Of a stretch of 64,000 nt of DNA, positions 17,693-25,892 are shown in pieces. Numbering within the stretch: the first letter of the stretch is position 1; each line of letters starts with the position of its first letter. The notes beneath the pieces are model-generated. The model was not told the origin of the DNA, made no database searches, and worked only from the letters and a program-made list of their open reading frames with translations. The translations under genes and the position numbers were made by a program. This DNA is from Jiangella aurantiaca. GTDB lineage: Bacteria > Actinomycetota > Actinomycetes > Jiangellales > Jiangellaceae. The stretch spans positions 124,001 to 188,000 of the forward strand of contig NZ_SMLB01000001.1 of assembly GCF_004349105.1 (NCBI RefSeq), given 5' to 3'.

Positions 17693-18898
17693 TCAGTCCG
17701 GCACGTCGACGAGGACGATGATGTCGGCGTCCTCGCCGGAGGCGCCGACGGCGATGGTGTCGTCGTCCAGCCAGGTCGCCGGGCCGCCGAACACCGCCGC
17801 GACCGACGCCTCGCCGCCCGGGCTCACATACAGGGTGGGGATCGCAGTCTGCTCGTTGCCGGCCGCGGCGTCGGCGATCGCCTGCGCGGCGTCGCTGCCG
17901 TCCGCGACCCGCCAAGCGTAGGCGTTCTCGTCCCAGCCGTCGATCGGGCCGGTGCCGGCGAGGATGCCGCCGTCGGCGTTGACGGCGAGCGTGAGCAGCG
18001 GGACTCCCGGCCGATACGAGACACTCAGCGCGCCGACGGACTCGCTGAACGGCCCGTCCTCGGTCGCCGGGGGCACCGAGCCGTCGGGCGAGCCCAGCAC
18101 CACCGTGGCGCTGCCGTCGTCGATCGTGTAGACGCTCTGCGGCGTCTGGACCACCACCTGCTCGCCGGGGCCGGCGGCGATCGCCGTCTGGGTGAACAGC
18201 AGCAGCTCGGCGGTGTCGGTGCCGTCGGGGAAGTACGCCGCGGCGGTCTCGTCGTCGGTGGTGTCGTCGTCGGCGTCGGGGTTCGGCTGCCCGGCGACCG
18301 TGGTCAGCGAGCCGTCGCCGTCGACGCGGCGCAGCAGGTAGCCGGCGTCCGGCCCGGCCGGATCGACCCGCTCGGTGAACAGCAGCCGGCCCTCGGAGTC
18401 GATCGCGATGTCGCCGACGTAGCCGAGCTCGGCCTCGCTGGCCGGCTCGCCGTCGGGCGTCTCCGGACCGGATTCGCCGCCGCTGTCGCCGGCCGGCACG
18501 CCGACCGCGGGCTGCAGCTCCCCGTCGACGAGCTCGAGCACGACGGCCTCGCCGTCATCCTGCCCGGCCTGGTCGAGCAGCACGTACACCGTGCCGTCGG
18601 GCGCCGCGGCGATCTCCTGCACCGCGCCGCTGTCCAGCTGCAGCTGGGTGGAGCGCACCGTCCCCTCGGAGTCCACCTCGACGAGGACGTCGGAGCCGGT
18701 GACGCCCCACAGGGTGCCGTCGCCGTCGGAGGTGAGGCGGACGATCGAGAACGGGAGCGCGGCGTCGGCGCCGGTCCCGTCGGGCTGGTCGCCACCGCCC
18801 GCCAGCAGCCGGACCTCGACGCCGTCGTCGTCCGACGAACACGCGGTCAGGGTGGCCAGGGCGATGATGACTCCGATGACCGCTCTGCTGGTCCGCAC
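17693..18898 (-). CDS. Lipoprotein with NHL/beta-propeller-like repeats
   Basis: GTG 18898 starts a 401-aa protein whose first residues, VRTSRAVIGVIIALATLTAC, form a lipoprotein signal with lipobox LTAC; upstream in-frame sequence would spoil the signal. The mature part is acidic and consists of repeated blade-like units (DGDGTLWGVTG, PDGTVYVLLD, SEGRLLFTERVD, ADGGILAGTG, PGGEASVAAVFG), as in NHL or SMP-30-type propellers. A low-complexity Asp/Gly/Glu segment lies in the middle. It should be anchored on the outer face of the membrane as a binding or scaffold domain; no active site is visible. It is divergent from the WxG-like gene at 18988, with 89 bp between starts. Confidence 0.75.
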   Translation of the reverse strand: MRTSRAVIGVIIALATLTACSSDDDGVEVRLLAGGGDQPDGTGADAALPFSIVRLTSDGDGTLWGVTGSDVLVEVDSEGTVRSTQLQLDSGAVQEIAAAPDGTVYVLLDQAGQDDGEAVVLELVDGELQPAVGVPAGDSGGESGPETPDGEPASEAELGYVGDIAIDSEGRLLFTERVDPAGPDAGYLLRRVDGDGSLTTVAGQPNPDADDDTTDDETAAAYFPDGTDTAELLLFTQTAIAAGPGEQVVVQTPQSVYTIDDGSATVVLGSPDGSVPPATEDGPFSESVGALSVSYRPGVPLLTLAVNADGGILAGTGPIDGWDENAYAWRVADGSDAAQAIADAAAGNEQTAIPTLYVSPGGEASVAAVFGGPATWLDDDTIAVGASGEDADIIVLVDVPD

Positions 18899-18987
18899 GT
18901 ATTCATCCCATCGTCGGCGTCGGTCGGGCGTTCGCAGCCGCCATGCTAGCCTCACTGAAACCGTGACCGAACCATAAGTAGGTAGTG

Positions 18988-19290
18988 ATGAGCGACGAAG
19001 TGCCCAACCCGTTCATCTCCGCGATGGAGGGTCTGAAGACCCGTACCTCCAACGCCGTCGAGGACACCCCGAACATGGACGCGCCGACGCAGGCCATCGG
19101 CGACGGACCGGCATGGACCGGCAGCAAGGCCCGGCAGCTCCATGACGACTACCTGGCGCCCAACGCCCAGCCGGTCAAGACCGCGCTGAACGGGCTGGTC
19201 GGCGACGTCGAGGAGAAGATCGCCACGCTCGACCCCACGGTCCCCGAAGGCACCGCGAGGGCGATGCGGTACGACCTGCAGATGCGCTGA
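18988..19290 (+). CDS. Small WxG-like protein, possible type VII secretion substrate
   Basis: The product is 100 aa. A W-T-G turn in GPAWTGSKARQLHDDYLAPN separates two predicted helices, the hallmark of WXG100/ESX-like small proteins, although here the motif falls at residue ~43 after an unusually long, polar N-terminus. There is no signal peptide. The ATG at 18988 overlaps an alternative GTG at 18985. It shares a promoter region with the divergent propeller lipoprotein. No EccC-type ATPase or other ESX core gene lies in the window, so the secretion route would have to be encoded elsewhere. Confidence 0.65.
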   Translation: MSDEVPNPFISAMEGLKTRTSNAVEDTPNMDAPTQAIGDGPAWTGSKARQLHDDYLAPNAQPVKTALNGLVGDVEEKIATLDPTVPEGTARAMRYDLQMR

Positions 19291-19307
19291 CCATCGGACG
19301 CCACCGC

Positions 19308-19859
19308 TCAGGCCCGCGGGGCGAGCGAGGCCAGCAGCAGCCGCTCGGTCCGGCCGAGGCCGTCCAGGCCCACGACCACCGAGGCGGTGCTGCGGTACGT
19401 CGCGAAGACGGTTCCCAGCGTCGTGCGCACGTAGTCGTCCCAGGACTGCGTCTCGTGCCGCCAGTCGTCGGCCGGCAGCAGCAGCTCCGCCGGGTAGCCG
19501 TAGGTGCGCGCCGCGGCGAGCTCGGGCACGTCCATGACGATCACCGGCCGGAAGCCGGCGGTGAGCACCTGCAGCTCGGCCACCTCGTCGACGACCGACC
19601 GCACCCGCTCCGCCGGCAGGCCGAGGAGCAGCACGACGACGACCGGTAGCCGCTCCGTGCCGACGCCGGCCAGCAGCCGGCCGGCGGTGACGTCGAGCGG
19701 TGTGTGCTGTTTGGAGTCGACGGCGAACAGCCGGTGCACGACGGCGCGGGCGGTGGCGCTGTCGCGGATGCGCGGCACGACGGTGCGCCGGGCGTAGCGG
19801 TAGCCGGGGATGCGTCGTACGTGGCGCATGACGCGGCGCGGCTTGCGGCGGTCGGCCAT
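19308..19859 (-). CDS. 183-aa protein of unknown function, partner of the double glycosyltransferase
   Basis: The gene starts at ATG 19859, only 2 bp after the stop of the upstream glycosyltransferase, so the two are translationally linked; an AAGGACAGG site lies in the end of the upstream gene. The N-terminus is strongly basic (MADRRKPRRVMRHVRRIPGY). The rest has alternating strands and helices with LPVVVVLLLGLPAERVRSVV and RPVIVMDVPELAAARTYGYP, a Rossmann-like pattern that could be half of a glycosyltransferase fold. No catalytic motif is recognised. A role in the same glycan step as its neighbour is inferred. Confidence 0.65.
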   Translation of the reverse strand: MADRRKPRRVMRHVRRIPGYRYARRTVVPRIRDSATARAVVHRLFAVDSKQHTPLDVTAGRLLAGVGTERLPVVVVLLLGLPAERVRSVVDEVAELQVLTAGFRPVIVMDVPELAAARTYGYPAELLLPADDWRHETQSWDDYVRTTLGTVFATYRSTASVVVGLDGLGRTERLLLASLAPRA

Positions 19860-19861
19860 GG

Positions 19862-22060
19862 TCAGTCCTGTCCTTCGACGGCGAGACCGGTGAGGATGCG
19901 GGCGGCCTCCACGGCGCCGTTGCCGGGGTCGGCGTCGGAGACGTGCTTCACCATCGGCTCGCCCCGCTCCAGCAGGTCGGCCAGCAGCGGCGTCGCCTGG
20001 TCGACGGTGACGACCTCGAGCGTGTGCGCCCAGCCCTGCGCGGCCGCGTAGCGGGACCGCGCCTCCTGGTCGTCCAGCGCGGTGGAGCGGTTCGGCACGA
20101 ACAGCGTGGGGACGCCGAAGCGGAGCAGCTCGTGGAAGCTGTTGTAGCCGGTGGCGCTGACGGCGAGGTCGAACGCGCGGTAGCGGCGCGACAGTGGGAA
20201 GTCGCGCACCACGTGCACGTCGTCGAGACGGCCCTGGCCGGCCGCGATCTCGGGCTGCGTCACGCACACCTCGACGCCGAGGTCGCGCAGCGCGGCCACG
20301 ACGGCGCCGAGGTCGCCGCTGGTGTCGTTGATGTTGCCCGCGCCGAGCGAGACCAGCGCCAAGGGCACCGACGGGTCGAGGCCGAGGAACGCGCGGGCCT
20401 CGGCGCGGGTGTCGAGGTCGTCGCGGTCCAGCAGCGTGACCGGGCCGACGCGGGTCGCCTGGGCCTGGGCCGTGACGCCCTGGTCGGCCGGCGCGGCGAA
20501 CTCGCCCGGCTCGATGACGAGGTCGAACCAGGTCGACTTCGCCAGCTGCTCGCGGTTCATGCCTGCCCGCCACATGCCCCGTCGCGACCAGACCCAGCCG
20601 ATGCCCGGGTACGCCTTGCGGACCAGCCCGAGCCCCTCGTACGGCCAGGTGCCGTCGAAGACGACGACCGCCGGGTGTATCCGCTCGATGGTGGCCGACA
20701 GCCGGGCGGCGAAGTACGCGTGCCAGCGGGCCGGCTCCAGGCCGGTCGCGGACGCCGACGGCACGTACTCGTACGGGTGCCCGAACCGCCCGACCACCGG
20801 CGCAGCCTGCGACAGCGAGAAGAAGTGCGGCTCGACCGTTGGCGCGCACCGCTGCGCGTACGCCAGCAGCCGGGTGAGGTGGCCCATGCCGGCGCCGTTG
20901 CTGCTGACGAACAGCGCCCGCGGCGGCCGCTCGGTGCTCGCCCGCGCCGGGCCGGCGGAGGGCGGAGCGGACGGCGACGGCGTCGCGCTGGGCGCGCCGA
21001 TGAGCCGCTCCAGCCGGGCGACGTGCGCCTCGTGGCCGTACCGCTCCCGCGCGGTACGCCGGGCCCGTTCGACCTGGGCGTCATAGGCGGCGCGGTCGGC
21101 GTACAGGGCCTCGACGACGCGGCGGAGGTCGTGCGGCTCGGCGTAGACGGCGGCGTCGCCGAAGACCGGTTCGAAGTGCGGCGGCAGGATCGCCGGGACG
21201 CCGGTGGCCAGCGCCTCGAGGATGGTCCGGCCGAACGCCTCGACCCAGCGCGGGTTGTGGAAGTAGACGAAGAAGTCGAGGGAGGCGAGGAAGTCGCGCG
21301 GCGGCATCGCGCCGAACTCGAACACCTCCCAGCTCTCCGGCAGGTCGCCGAGCAGGTGCTCCACCGGCCCGGCGCCGCCCAGCACGCGCACCGTCCACGA
21401 CCCGTCGACGGGGTAGACGGCGCGCAGGGTGGCGGCGTCGGCGGGCCACTTCTGCGGCGACGAGCGGCTGTGCCGCCCGATGACGGGGCGGGTGCTGCGC
21501 GGGCCCGTGCCGGCCGGCCGGTCGACCGCCCAGGCGTCGACATCGATGATGTTGACCCAGTCGGTCTCGGCCAGCGTGTGCGCCGGTACCCGGCCGGCGA
21601 TGGCCTGTCGCACCAGCGGGCCGATCGGCGCCCACAGCGGCTCGCGGCCGAACCGGTGCTTCGCGATCTCGTGCACCGCCTCGGGCCGGTAGTGCTCGTG
21701 CCCGTCGATGTCGTACGGCGCGGCGTTGGCGACGATGACGACGTGGTCCGCCTCGACCGGCGGCAGTTGCTCCGCGGCGTGCTGCAGGACCGCCGGGTGG
21801 CGGACCACGACCACCTTCGCCCGCACCGGCGCCCGGCCGACCAGCAGGTGTGCCCGGCCGGCCTCGACGGCCCGGCGGATCAGCCGGTTCACCGGCGACA
21901 CCTTGGCGACCAACGGCCCGTTGAGGCTGATCAGCCCGGTCGTGTAGCCGGCCCGGGCCTGCGCCGTGATCTCCTCGGCGATGCTGTGCGAGGTGCCGCC
22001 GGGGAAGCGGAGGTCCGAGACGTCGAGGACGTCGACAGTGCGGGTGCCTGGAGCGGGCAT
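19862..22060 (-). CDS. Fused double glycosyltransferase (GT4-like + MurG/GT28-like)
   Basis: The ~732-aa protein has two complete GT-B-like halves. Residues ~10-370 resemble GT4: TVDVLDVSDLRFPGGTSHSI (GG loop), then WVEAFGRTILEALATGVPAI, the donor-binding E-x7-E-like signature. A Ser/Pro/Ala linker (~370-390) follows. Residues ~390-732 resemble a MurG/GT28 or macroside-type enzyme: ALFVSSNGAGMGHLTRLLAY (glycine loop), LALVSLGAGN and SATGYNSFHELLRFGVPTL near the C-terminus. Such fusions suggest two consecutive sugar additions. The start could also be GTG 22078. The 183-aa gene follows directly, and a long non-coding spacer precedes it. Confidence 0.8.
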   Translation of the reverse strand: MPAPGTRTVDVLDVSDLRFPGGTSHSIAEEITAQARAGYTTGLISLNGPLVAKVSPVNRLIRRAVEAGRAHLLVGRAPVRAKVVVVRHPAVLQHAAEQLPPVEADHVVIVANAAPYDIDGHEHYRPEAVHEIAKHRFGREPLWAPIGPLVRQAIAGRVPAHTLAETDWVNIIDVDAWAVDRPAGTGPRSTRPVIGRHSRSSPQKWPADAATLRAVYPVDGSWTVRVLGGAGPVEHLLGDLPESWEVFEFGAMPPRDFLASLDFFVYFHNPRWVEAFGRTILEALATGVPAILPPHFEPVFGDAAVYAEPHDLRRVVEALYADRAAYDAQVERARRTARERYGHEAHVARLERLIGAPSATPSPSAPPSAGPARASTERPPRALFVSSNGAGMGHLTRLLAYAQRCAPTVEPHFFSLSQAAPVVGRFGHPYEYVPSASATGLEPARWHAYFAARLSATIERIHPAVVVFDGTWPYEGLGLVRKAYPGIGWVWSRRGMWRAGMNREQLAKSTWFDLVIEPGEFAAPADQGVTAQAQATRVGPVTLLDRDDLDTRAEARAFLGLDPSVPLALVSLGAGNINDTSGDLGAVVAALRDLGVEVCVTQPEIAAGQGRLDDVHVVRDFPLSRRYRAFDLAVSATGYNSFHELLRFGVPTLFVPNRSTALDDQEARSRYAAAQGWAHTLEVVTVDQATPLLADLLERGEPMVKHVSDADPGNGAVEAARILTGLAVEGQD

Positions 22061-22876
22061 GGTTCCAGATCGTGCCACACCCGCGGGCTGGTGCCGATTC
22101 CGGCGGTGGCGGCGGGCGACCTCACGCCCGCTTCGGGCATCTTCGTGGGTACACGGCCGTGTTCATCGCTGGCTCTTCTGCTGCTTCCGTGGGCCGGTTC
22201 GGACCGTTCGCCGTTCCATTCTCTTGCCGCGACCGCCCGCCTCAAGTCCGCTACCGGGTCGCTTCGCGACGACGGATGCGGACTTGACCCGCGGGCACGC
22301 GGCTAAGAACGGGCAGCTATCAGGGGGACGGGGCGAGTCTGGGCACACCTGGAGGTGCCGTGGCGTGCACACCTGCCGCCTGTGGACAGCCATGATCATC
22401 AAGGATCGCCTACATCACCAGGATTTCTGCAGCCTCACCACGATTGCAGGCGTAGTGATGCTCCAGAAAACCTCATGATGGCCCGCCAAACGCGGCGAAA
22501 TCTCACGCGGCCAAGACAATCGGGCAGCAGGGGGACGGCGAGCGCCACGAACCGCCTGGCCAACGCCGCGAACCATCGCGAACGCGCCGGTCCACCGACG
22601 ACGCCGAACAACCCACCCGCGACGCCCCGATCGTCGTCATCCACCACGGGCGAACCACCGGTGAGAAGGACCCATGGAAGCAGCAGAAGCGCCTCATCGC
22701 TCCACTTCAGCCCGGGCTCTTCTGGAGATTCCCGTGATGGAACCCGAGAACCCGACCACGGTCGACGGCCGCTCCTGCGCTCAGTGATCGGCAGTGGGCC
22801 GAAGTGCGCGCGCGGGCCGCCCAGGCGCGGCCGTCGGCCGACTGAGACGGCGGGGGTGGCGGCGGCCGGCCGCGGC
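22061..22876. other. Long non-coding spacer with repeat copy B
   Basis: This ~816-bp stretch separates the end of the glycan island from the TIGR03089 gene. It contains repeat copy B (22413-22507) and beyond it a segment to ~22590 that resembles the flank of copy D. At 22621-22737 there is a short open stretch (API VVIHHGRTTGEKDPW pattern) that may be a remnant of a small oxidoreductase gene. No intact gene with convincing codon bias is seen. Confidence 0.55.
22413..22507 (+). repeat. Dispersed repeat copy B with extended flank
   Basis: The 48-nt core (22413-22460) starts CATCACCAGGATT and ends GCAGGCGTAGTGATG. It matches copy D at 41 of 48 positions by eye. The next 47 nt (22461-22507, including CCTCATGATGGCCC and AAATCTCACG) match the equivalent flank of D at about 35 of 47. 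Its right part also matches copy C, including CTCCAGAAAAC just outside the core. Confidence 0.8.
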
Positions 22877-23608
22877 TCAGGCGACGGCCGCCGTCACCCG
22901 TTCGGCGTCGACCCGGGCGGCCCGGCCGGCCGGGTCCTCGTGCCGGACCAGCACCGCCGACCCGCCCACCACCAGCGGCACCAGCAGGGCGTCGACCAGT
23001 GCCGTGCCGAGGTCGTCGGTGGCGACCAGCAGCCGGCCGCCCGGGCCGGCGCCCAGCTGCTCGGCACGCTGCCGGGCGTGGTCGGCCAGGCCGCCGAGCG
23101 TGTGCACGACGCCGCCCCGCTCGAGCGCCGGCTCGGCGTCGTCGGGCGGGGAGAGCGGCACGAAGTGGTCGGGATAGCCGGGTACCTCGACGGCGTAGTC
23201 GGTGACGCCGGGCGGCAGCGGCTCGGTGAACCGGCCGCCCAGCGGCCGCAGCGCCAGCCCGACCACCTCCGGCGCGCCGCCCGCCGCCGAGGCGACGGCG
23301 GCCGGGCCGGCGACCGCGACCTGGACGTCGTCATCGTCGCCCAGCACCACGCAGACGCCGGCGGACCAGCAGGCGGCCGCCCACGCCAGGGCCTGCCAGT
23401 GCGCCGGCAACCGCAGCGCGACCCGTTCGCCGGGCTCGGCGCCCAGCCCGCCGGTGAGGAACCCGGCGGTCTTGGCGACCCAGTTGTCGAACGTTGTGGT
23501 GGACAGCTCGACGCGCTCGGCGGTGGCGTCGTCGTAGAACGTGAGGAACGGCCGCGCACCGTCGTGCCGGACGGCGGTGCGCAGCAGCTCTGCCGGGGTC
23601 TCACTCAT
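22877..23608 (-). CDS. TIGR03089 family protein (truncated acyl-CoA-synthetase-like)
   Basis: The product is 243 aa from ATG 23608 (MSETPAELLRTAVRHDGARP). It resembles only the N-terminal part of an AMP-binding acyl-CoA synthetase: RPFLTFYDDATAERVELSTT, a helix WVAKTAGFLTGGLGAEPGER, VALRLPAHWQALAWAAACWS, and a later DHARQRAEQLG segment. The ATP-binding and adenylation signatures are absent. This matches the actinobacterial family TIGR03089, whose role is unknown. It is divergent from the DNA glycosylase gene at 23712, with ~100 bp between them. Confidence 0.8.
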   Translation of the reverse strand: MSETPAELLRTAVRHDGARPFLTFYDDATAERVELSTTTFDNWVAKTAGFLTGGLGAEPGERVALRLPAHWQALAWAAACWSAGVCVVLGDDDDVQVAVAGPAAVASAAGGAPEVVGLALRPLGGRFTEPLPPGVTDYAVEVPGYPDHFVPLSPPDDAEPALERGGVVHTLGGLADHARQRAEQLGAGPGGRLLVATDDLGTALVDALLVPLVVGGSAVLVRHEDPAGRAARVDAERVTAAVA

Positions 23609-23711
23609 GCGCACAGCCTACGGCGACCGCCCGCCGCCCGTCTGAGCAGCAGACCGGCGCCGACCTGCGTCGTTGGGGTTGTCAGCGCAGCATGCTTGAC
23701 TGGGTGGCGTG

Positions 23712-24614
23712 ATGGAGCGGACGTGGCGGCCGCGGCGCCCGGTCGACGTCCGGGCGACGCTCGCGGCGCACCAGCGCGGCCCGTACGACCCCGCGTTCCA
23801 GGTCGACGCCCGCGGGCGCGTGTGGCGCACCTGCCGGCCCGGTGGCGAGCCGGCGACGGTGTGCGTGGCGGCCGCGCGCGGCGAGGTCACGGCGAGGGCG
23901 TGGGGTCGCGGCGCCGAGGCCGCGCTCGACGCCGTCCCGCTCTGGCTCGGCGACGCCGACGACCCCGACGACTTCCGGCCGCAGCACCCGGTGCTGGCCG
24001 ACGCGTTCAGCCGATTCCCGGGCACGCTGATCGGGCGCACCGGGCTGGTCATGGAGGCGCTGGTGCCGGCCATCCTGGAGCAGAAGGTCACCGGCACCGA
24101 GGCGTACCGCGGCTGGATGCGGCTGCTGCGCAGGTTCGGCGATCCGGCGCCCGGCCCCGCGCCCGACCGCATGCGCGTCGTCCCGCCGGCCGATGCCTGG
24201 GCCCGCATCCCGTCGTGGGAGTACCACCGCGCCGGCGTCGGGCCGCAGCGTTCGCGCACGCTCGTCACCGCCGGCCGGCACGTGGCGCGGCTCGAGGAGA
24301 TCGCCGGCCTGGCGTCCGACGAGGCAGACAAGCGGCTGCGAGCCATCCCCGGCATCGGCGTCTGGACGTCGGCCGAGGTCCGCCAGCGCGTCCTCGGCGA
24401 CGCCGACGCCGTCTCCGTCGGCGACTACGGCCTCCCGCACGCCGTCGCCTACGCGCTGACGGGGTCGCGGCGGGGGTCCGACGAGCTGATGCTGGAGCTG
24501 CTCGAGCCGTACCGCGGCCACCGTCATCGCGCCTGCGTCCTGCTGCTGCGAGCCGGCGCCACCCCGCCCCGGCGCGGCCCGCGCGCCCCTGTGCGCGACT
24601 TCCGCCACATGTGA
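23712..24614 (+). CDS. AlkA-like DNA-3-methyladenine glycosylase (HhH-GPD)
   Basis: This ~300-aa protein of the HhH-GPD superfamily excises alkylated purines to start base-excision repair. The N-terminal domain (~1-100) is AlkA-like beta-rich. ALVPAILEQKVTGTEAYRGW marks the start of the catalytic domain. The helix-hairpin-helix is LRAIPGIGVWTSAEV, and the catalytic Asp lies in DADAVSVGDYGLPHAVAYAL. No Fe-S Cys cluster is present, consistent with AlkA rather than MutY/Nth. The GTG at 23709 is an alternative start. The gene converges on fbiB; a small GGCCGC/GCGGCC hairpin at 24629-24647 lies between the stops. Confidence 0.85.
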   Translation: MERTWRPRRPVDVRATLAAHQRGPYDPAFQVDARGRVWRTCRPGGEPATVCVAAARGEVTARAWGRGAEAALDAVPLWLGDADDPDDFRPQHPVLADAFSRFPGTLIGRTGLVMEALVPAILEQKVTGTEAYRGWMRLLRRFGDPAPGPAPDRMRVVPPADAWARIPSWEYHRAGVGPQRSRTLVTAGRHVARLEEIAGLASDEADKRLRAIPGIGVWTSAEVRQRVLGDADAVSVGDYGLPHAVAYALTGSRRGSDELMLELLEPYRGHRHRACVLLLRAGATPPRRGPRAPVRDFRHM

Positions 24615-24653
24615 CGGTCGTCAGCGCAGGCCGCGTACCAGGCGGCCGGTGCC

Positions 24654-25892
24654 TCACAGCGTGACGGTGACGGTGGCGACGTCGACGGGCGGGTGGTCGG
24701 CGGCCGGTTCGGCGGCGTGACCGATGGCGACCGCGCCGATCGGTGTCCAGCCGACCGGGAGGTCCAGCGCGGCTGTCGCCGCCGAGAGGGCGGGGTCGGG
24801 GAAGAGCCAGGCCGACGCGAGACGCTCGGTGCCGAGCGCGATCAGCAGGTTCTCGACCGCCGCGCCCAGGCCGAGCAGCGCGTCGGAGCCGTTGACGAGG
24901 CAGGGCACGACGACGTACGGCGCCGTGCCCAGCAGCCCGGCCCCGTCCAGCGCCGAGGCCAGCCGCCGCCGGGCCCCGTCTGACTCCAGCAGCACGAACC
25001 GCCAGGGCGGCGTGTCGATCGGCCACGGCGCGGAGAACGCGGCCGCCACGGCCTGCCGGACCACGCCGGGGTCGACCGGCGCCGGCGTGAACGACAGCGC
25101 CGTCCGCCGGGCCTGGACGGCGGCGCGCATCGCCTCGGGGGTGCCGAGCCGGAAGCGGTCCTCGGCGCTCGGCCGGATCAGCGCCGCGACGCCGGGGTCG
25201 TCCTCGTCCGGCCCCAGCAGCAGGTGCGGCAGCCCGCGCACGACGGCTCCAGGTACGCCGGACAGCTTGGCGCGGACCAGCTCCGAGGCCGCCGCCAGCT
25301 CGTCGGCCAGCGCGACGACGGTGACGCCGAGGTCGTTGCCGTAGGCGTCGGTGCTGCCGCGCAGGTCGTCGATGGCGCGGATGCCGGCCGAGCCGACGGC
25401 GAAGTCGGTGACGCCGTTGCGCCAGACCCGGCCCGCGGTGTCGGTGATCACGACGCCGATCCGCGCGCCGAACCGCTTGGCCAGCCCGTCGCGCAGCGCC
25501 CGCGCGGACCCGTCGGGGTCCATGGGCAGCAGCACGACCGACCCGAGCTCGACGTTCGACGCGTCGACACCGGCGGCGGCCATGACGAAGCCGTGCCGGG
25601 TCTCGACGATGCGGGTCCGCCCGCGCGGCGTCGTCCACTCCGAGATGGTCCGGACCGCCTCGGCGTCGATGGCCTCGTCGCGGTCGATGCCGGTCCGGAC
25701 GCGGCCCTCGGCCTTGCTGACGATCTTGCTCGTGACGATGACGATGTCTCCGTCACGCAGCACGCCGCCGGGCGCGGCATCGTCGCCGGGTGGGGCCGCC
25801 TCGAGCGCCGTCGCCAGGATCTCGACCAGGTCGTCGCCCGGCCGGATCTCCGGGATCCCGGGCACCCCGAACGCCTCGTAGCGAGCGCTCAC
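24654..25892 (-). CDS. fbiB: FbiB: coenzyme F420 gamma-glutamyl ligase / FMN domain
   Basis: The 412-aa protein has two domains, as in actinobacterial FbiB. Residues ~1-240 are the CofE-type ligase that adds glutamates to F420-0: GVPGIPEIRPGDDLVEILA, DGDIVIVTSKIVSKAEGR, ITDTAGRVWRNGVTDFAVGS and ALADELAAASEL. Residues ~245-412 are nitroreductase-like (AVQARRTALSFTPAPVDPGV, then IDTPPWRFVLLES), the part that binds flavin and completes the cofactor. The start is GTG 25892, overlapping the fbiA stop by 4 nt (GTGA), so the two genes are translationally coupled. Confidence 0.95.
   Translation of the reverse strand: MSARYEAFGVPGIPEIRPGDDLVEILATALEAAPPGDDAAPGGVLRDGDIVIVTSKIVSKAEGRVRTGIDRDEAIDAEAVRTISEWTTPRGRTRIVETRHGFVMAAAGVDASNVELGSVVLLPMDPDGSARALRDGLAKRFGARIGVVITDTAGRVWRNGVTDFAVGSAGIRAIDDLRGSTDAYGNDLGVTVVALADELAAASELVRAKLSGVPGAVVRGLPHLLLGPDEDDPGVAALIRPSAEDRFRLGTPEAMRAAVQARRTALSFTPAPVDPGVVRQAVAAAFSAPWPIDTPPWRFVLLESDGARRRLASALDGAGLLGTAPYVVVPCLVNGSDALLGLGAAVENLLIALGTERLASAWLFPDPALSAATAALDLPVGWTPIGAVAIGHAAEPAADHPPVDVATVTVTL

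Noticed and set aside
19943-22306. A 787-codon plus-strand open frame opposite the double glycosyltransferase
   Set aside because: Arg/Val/Asp-rich shadow; both glycosyltransferase halves on the minus strand carry recognisable donor-binding motifs.
22674-22787. Small plus-strand frame of 37 codons (MEAAEAPHRSTSARALLEIP...) with an AGAAGGA site
   Set aside because: It has a fair ribosome site but no lipobox, membrane helix or motif, and lies in a decayed-looking spacer; not enough to call a gene.
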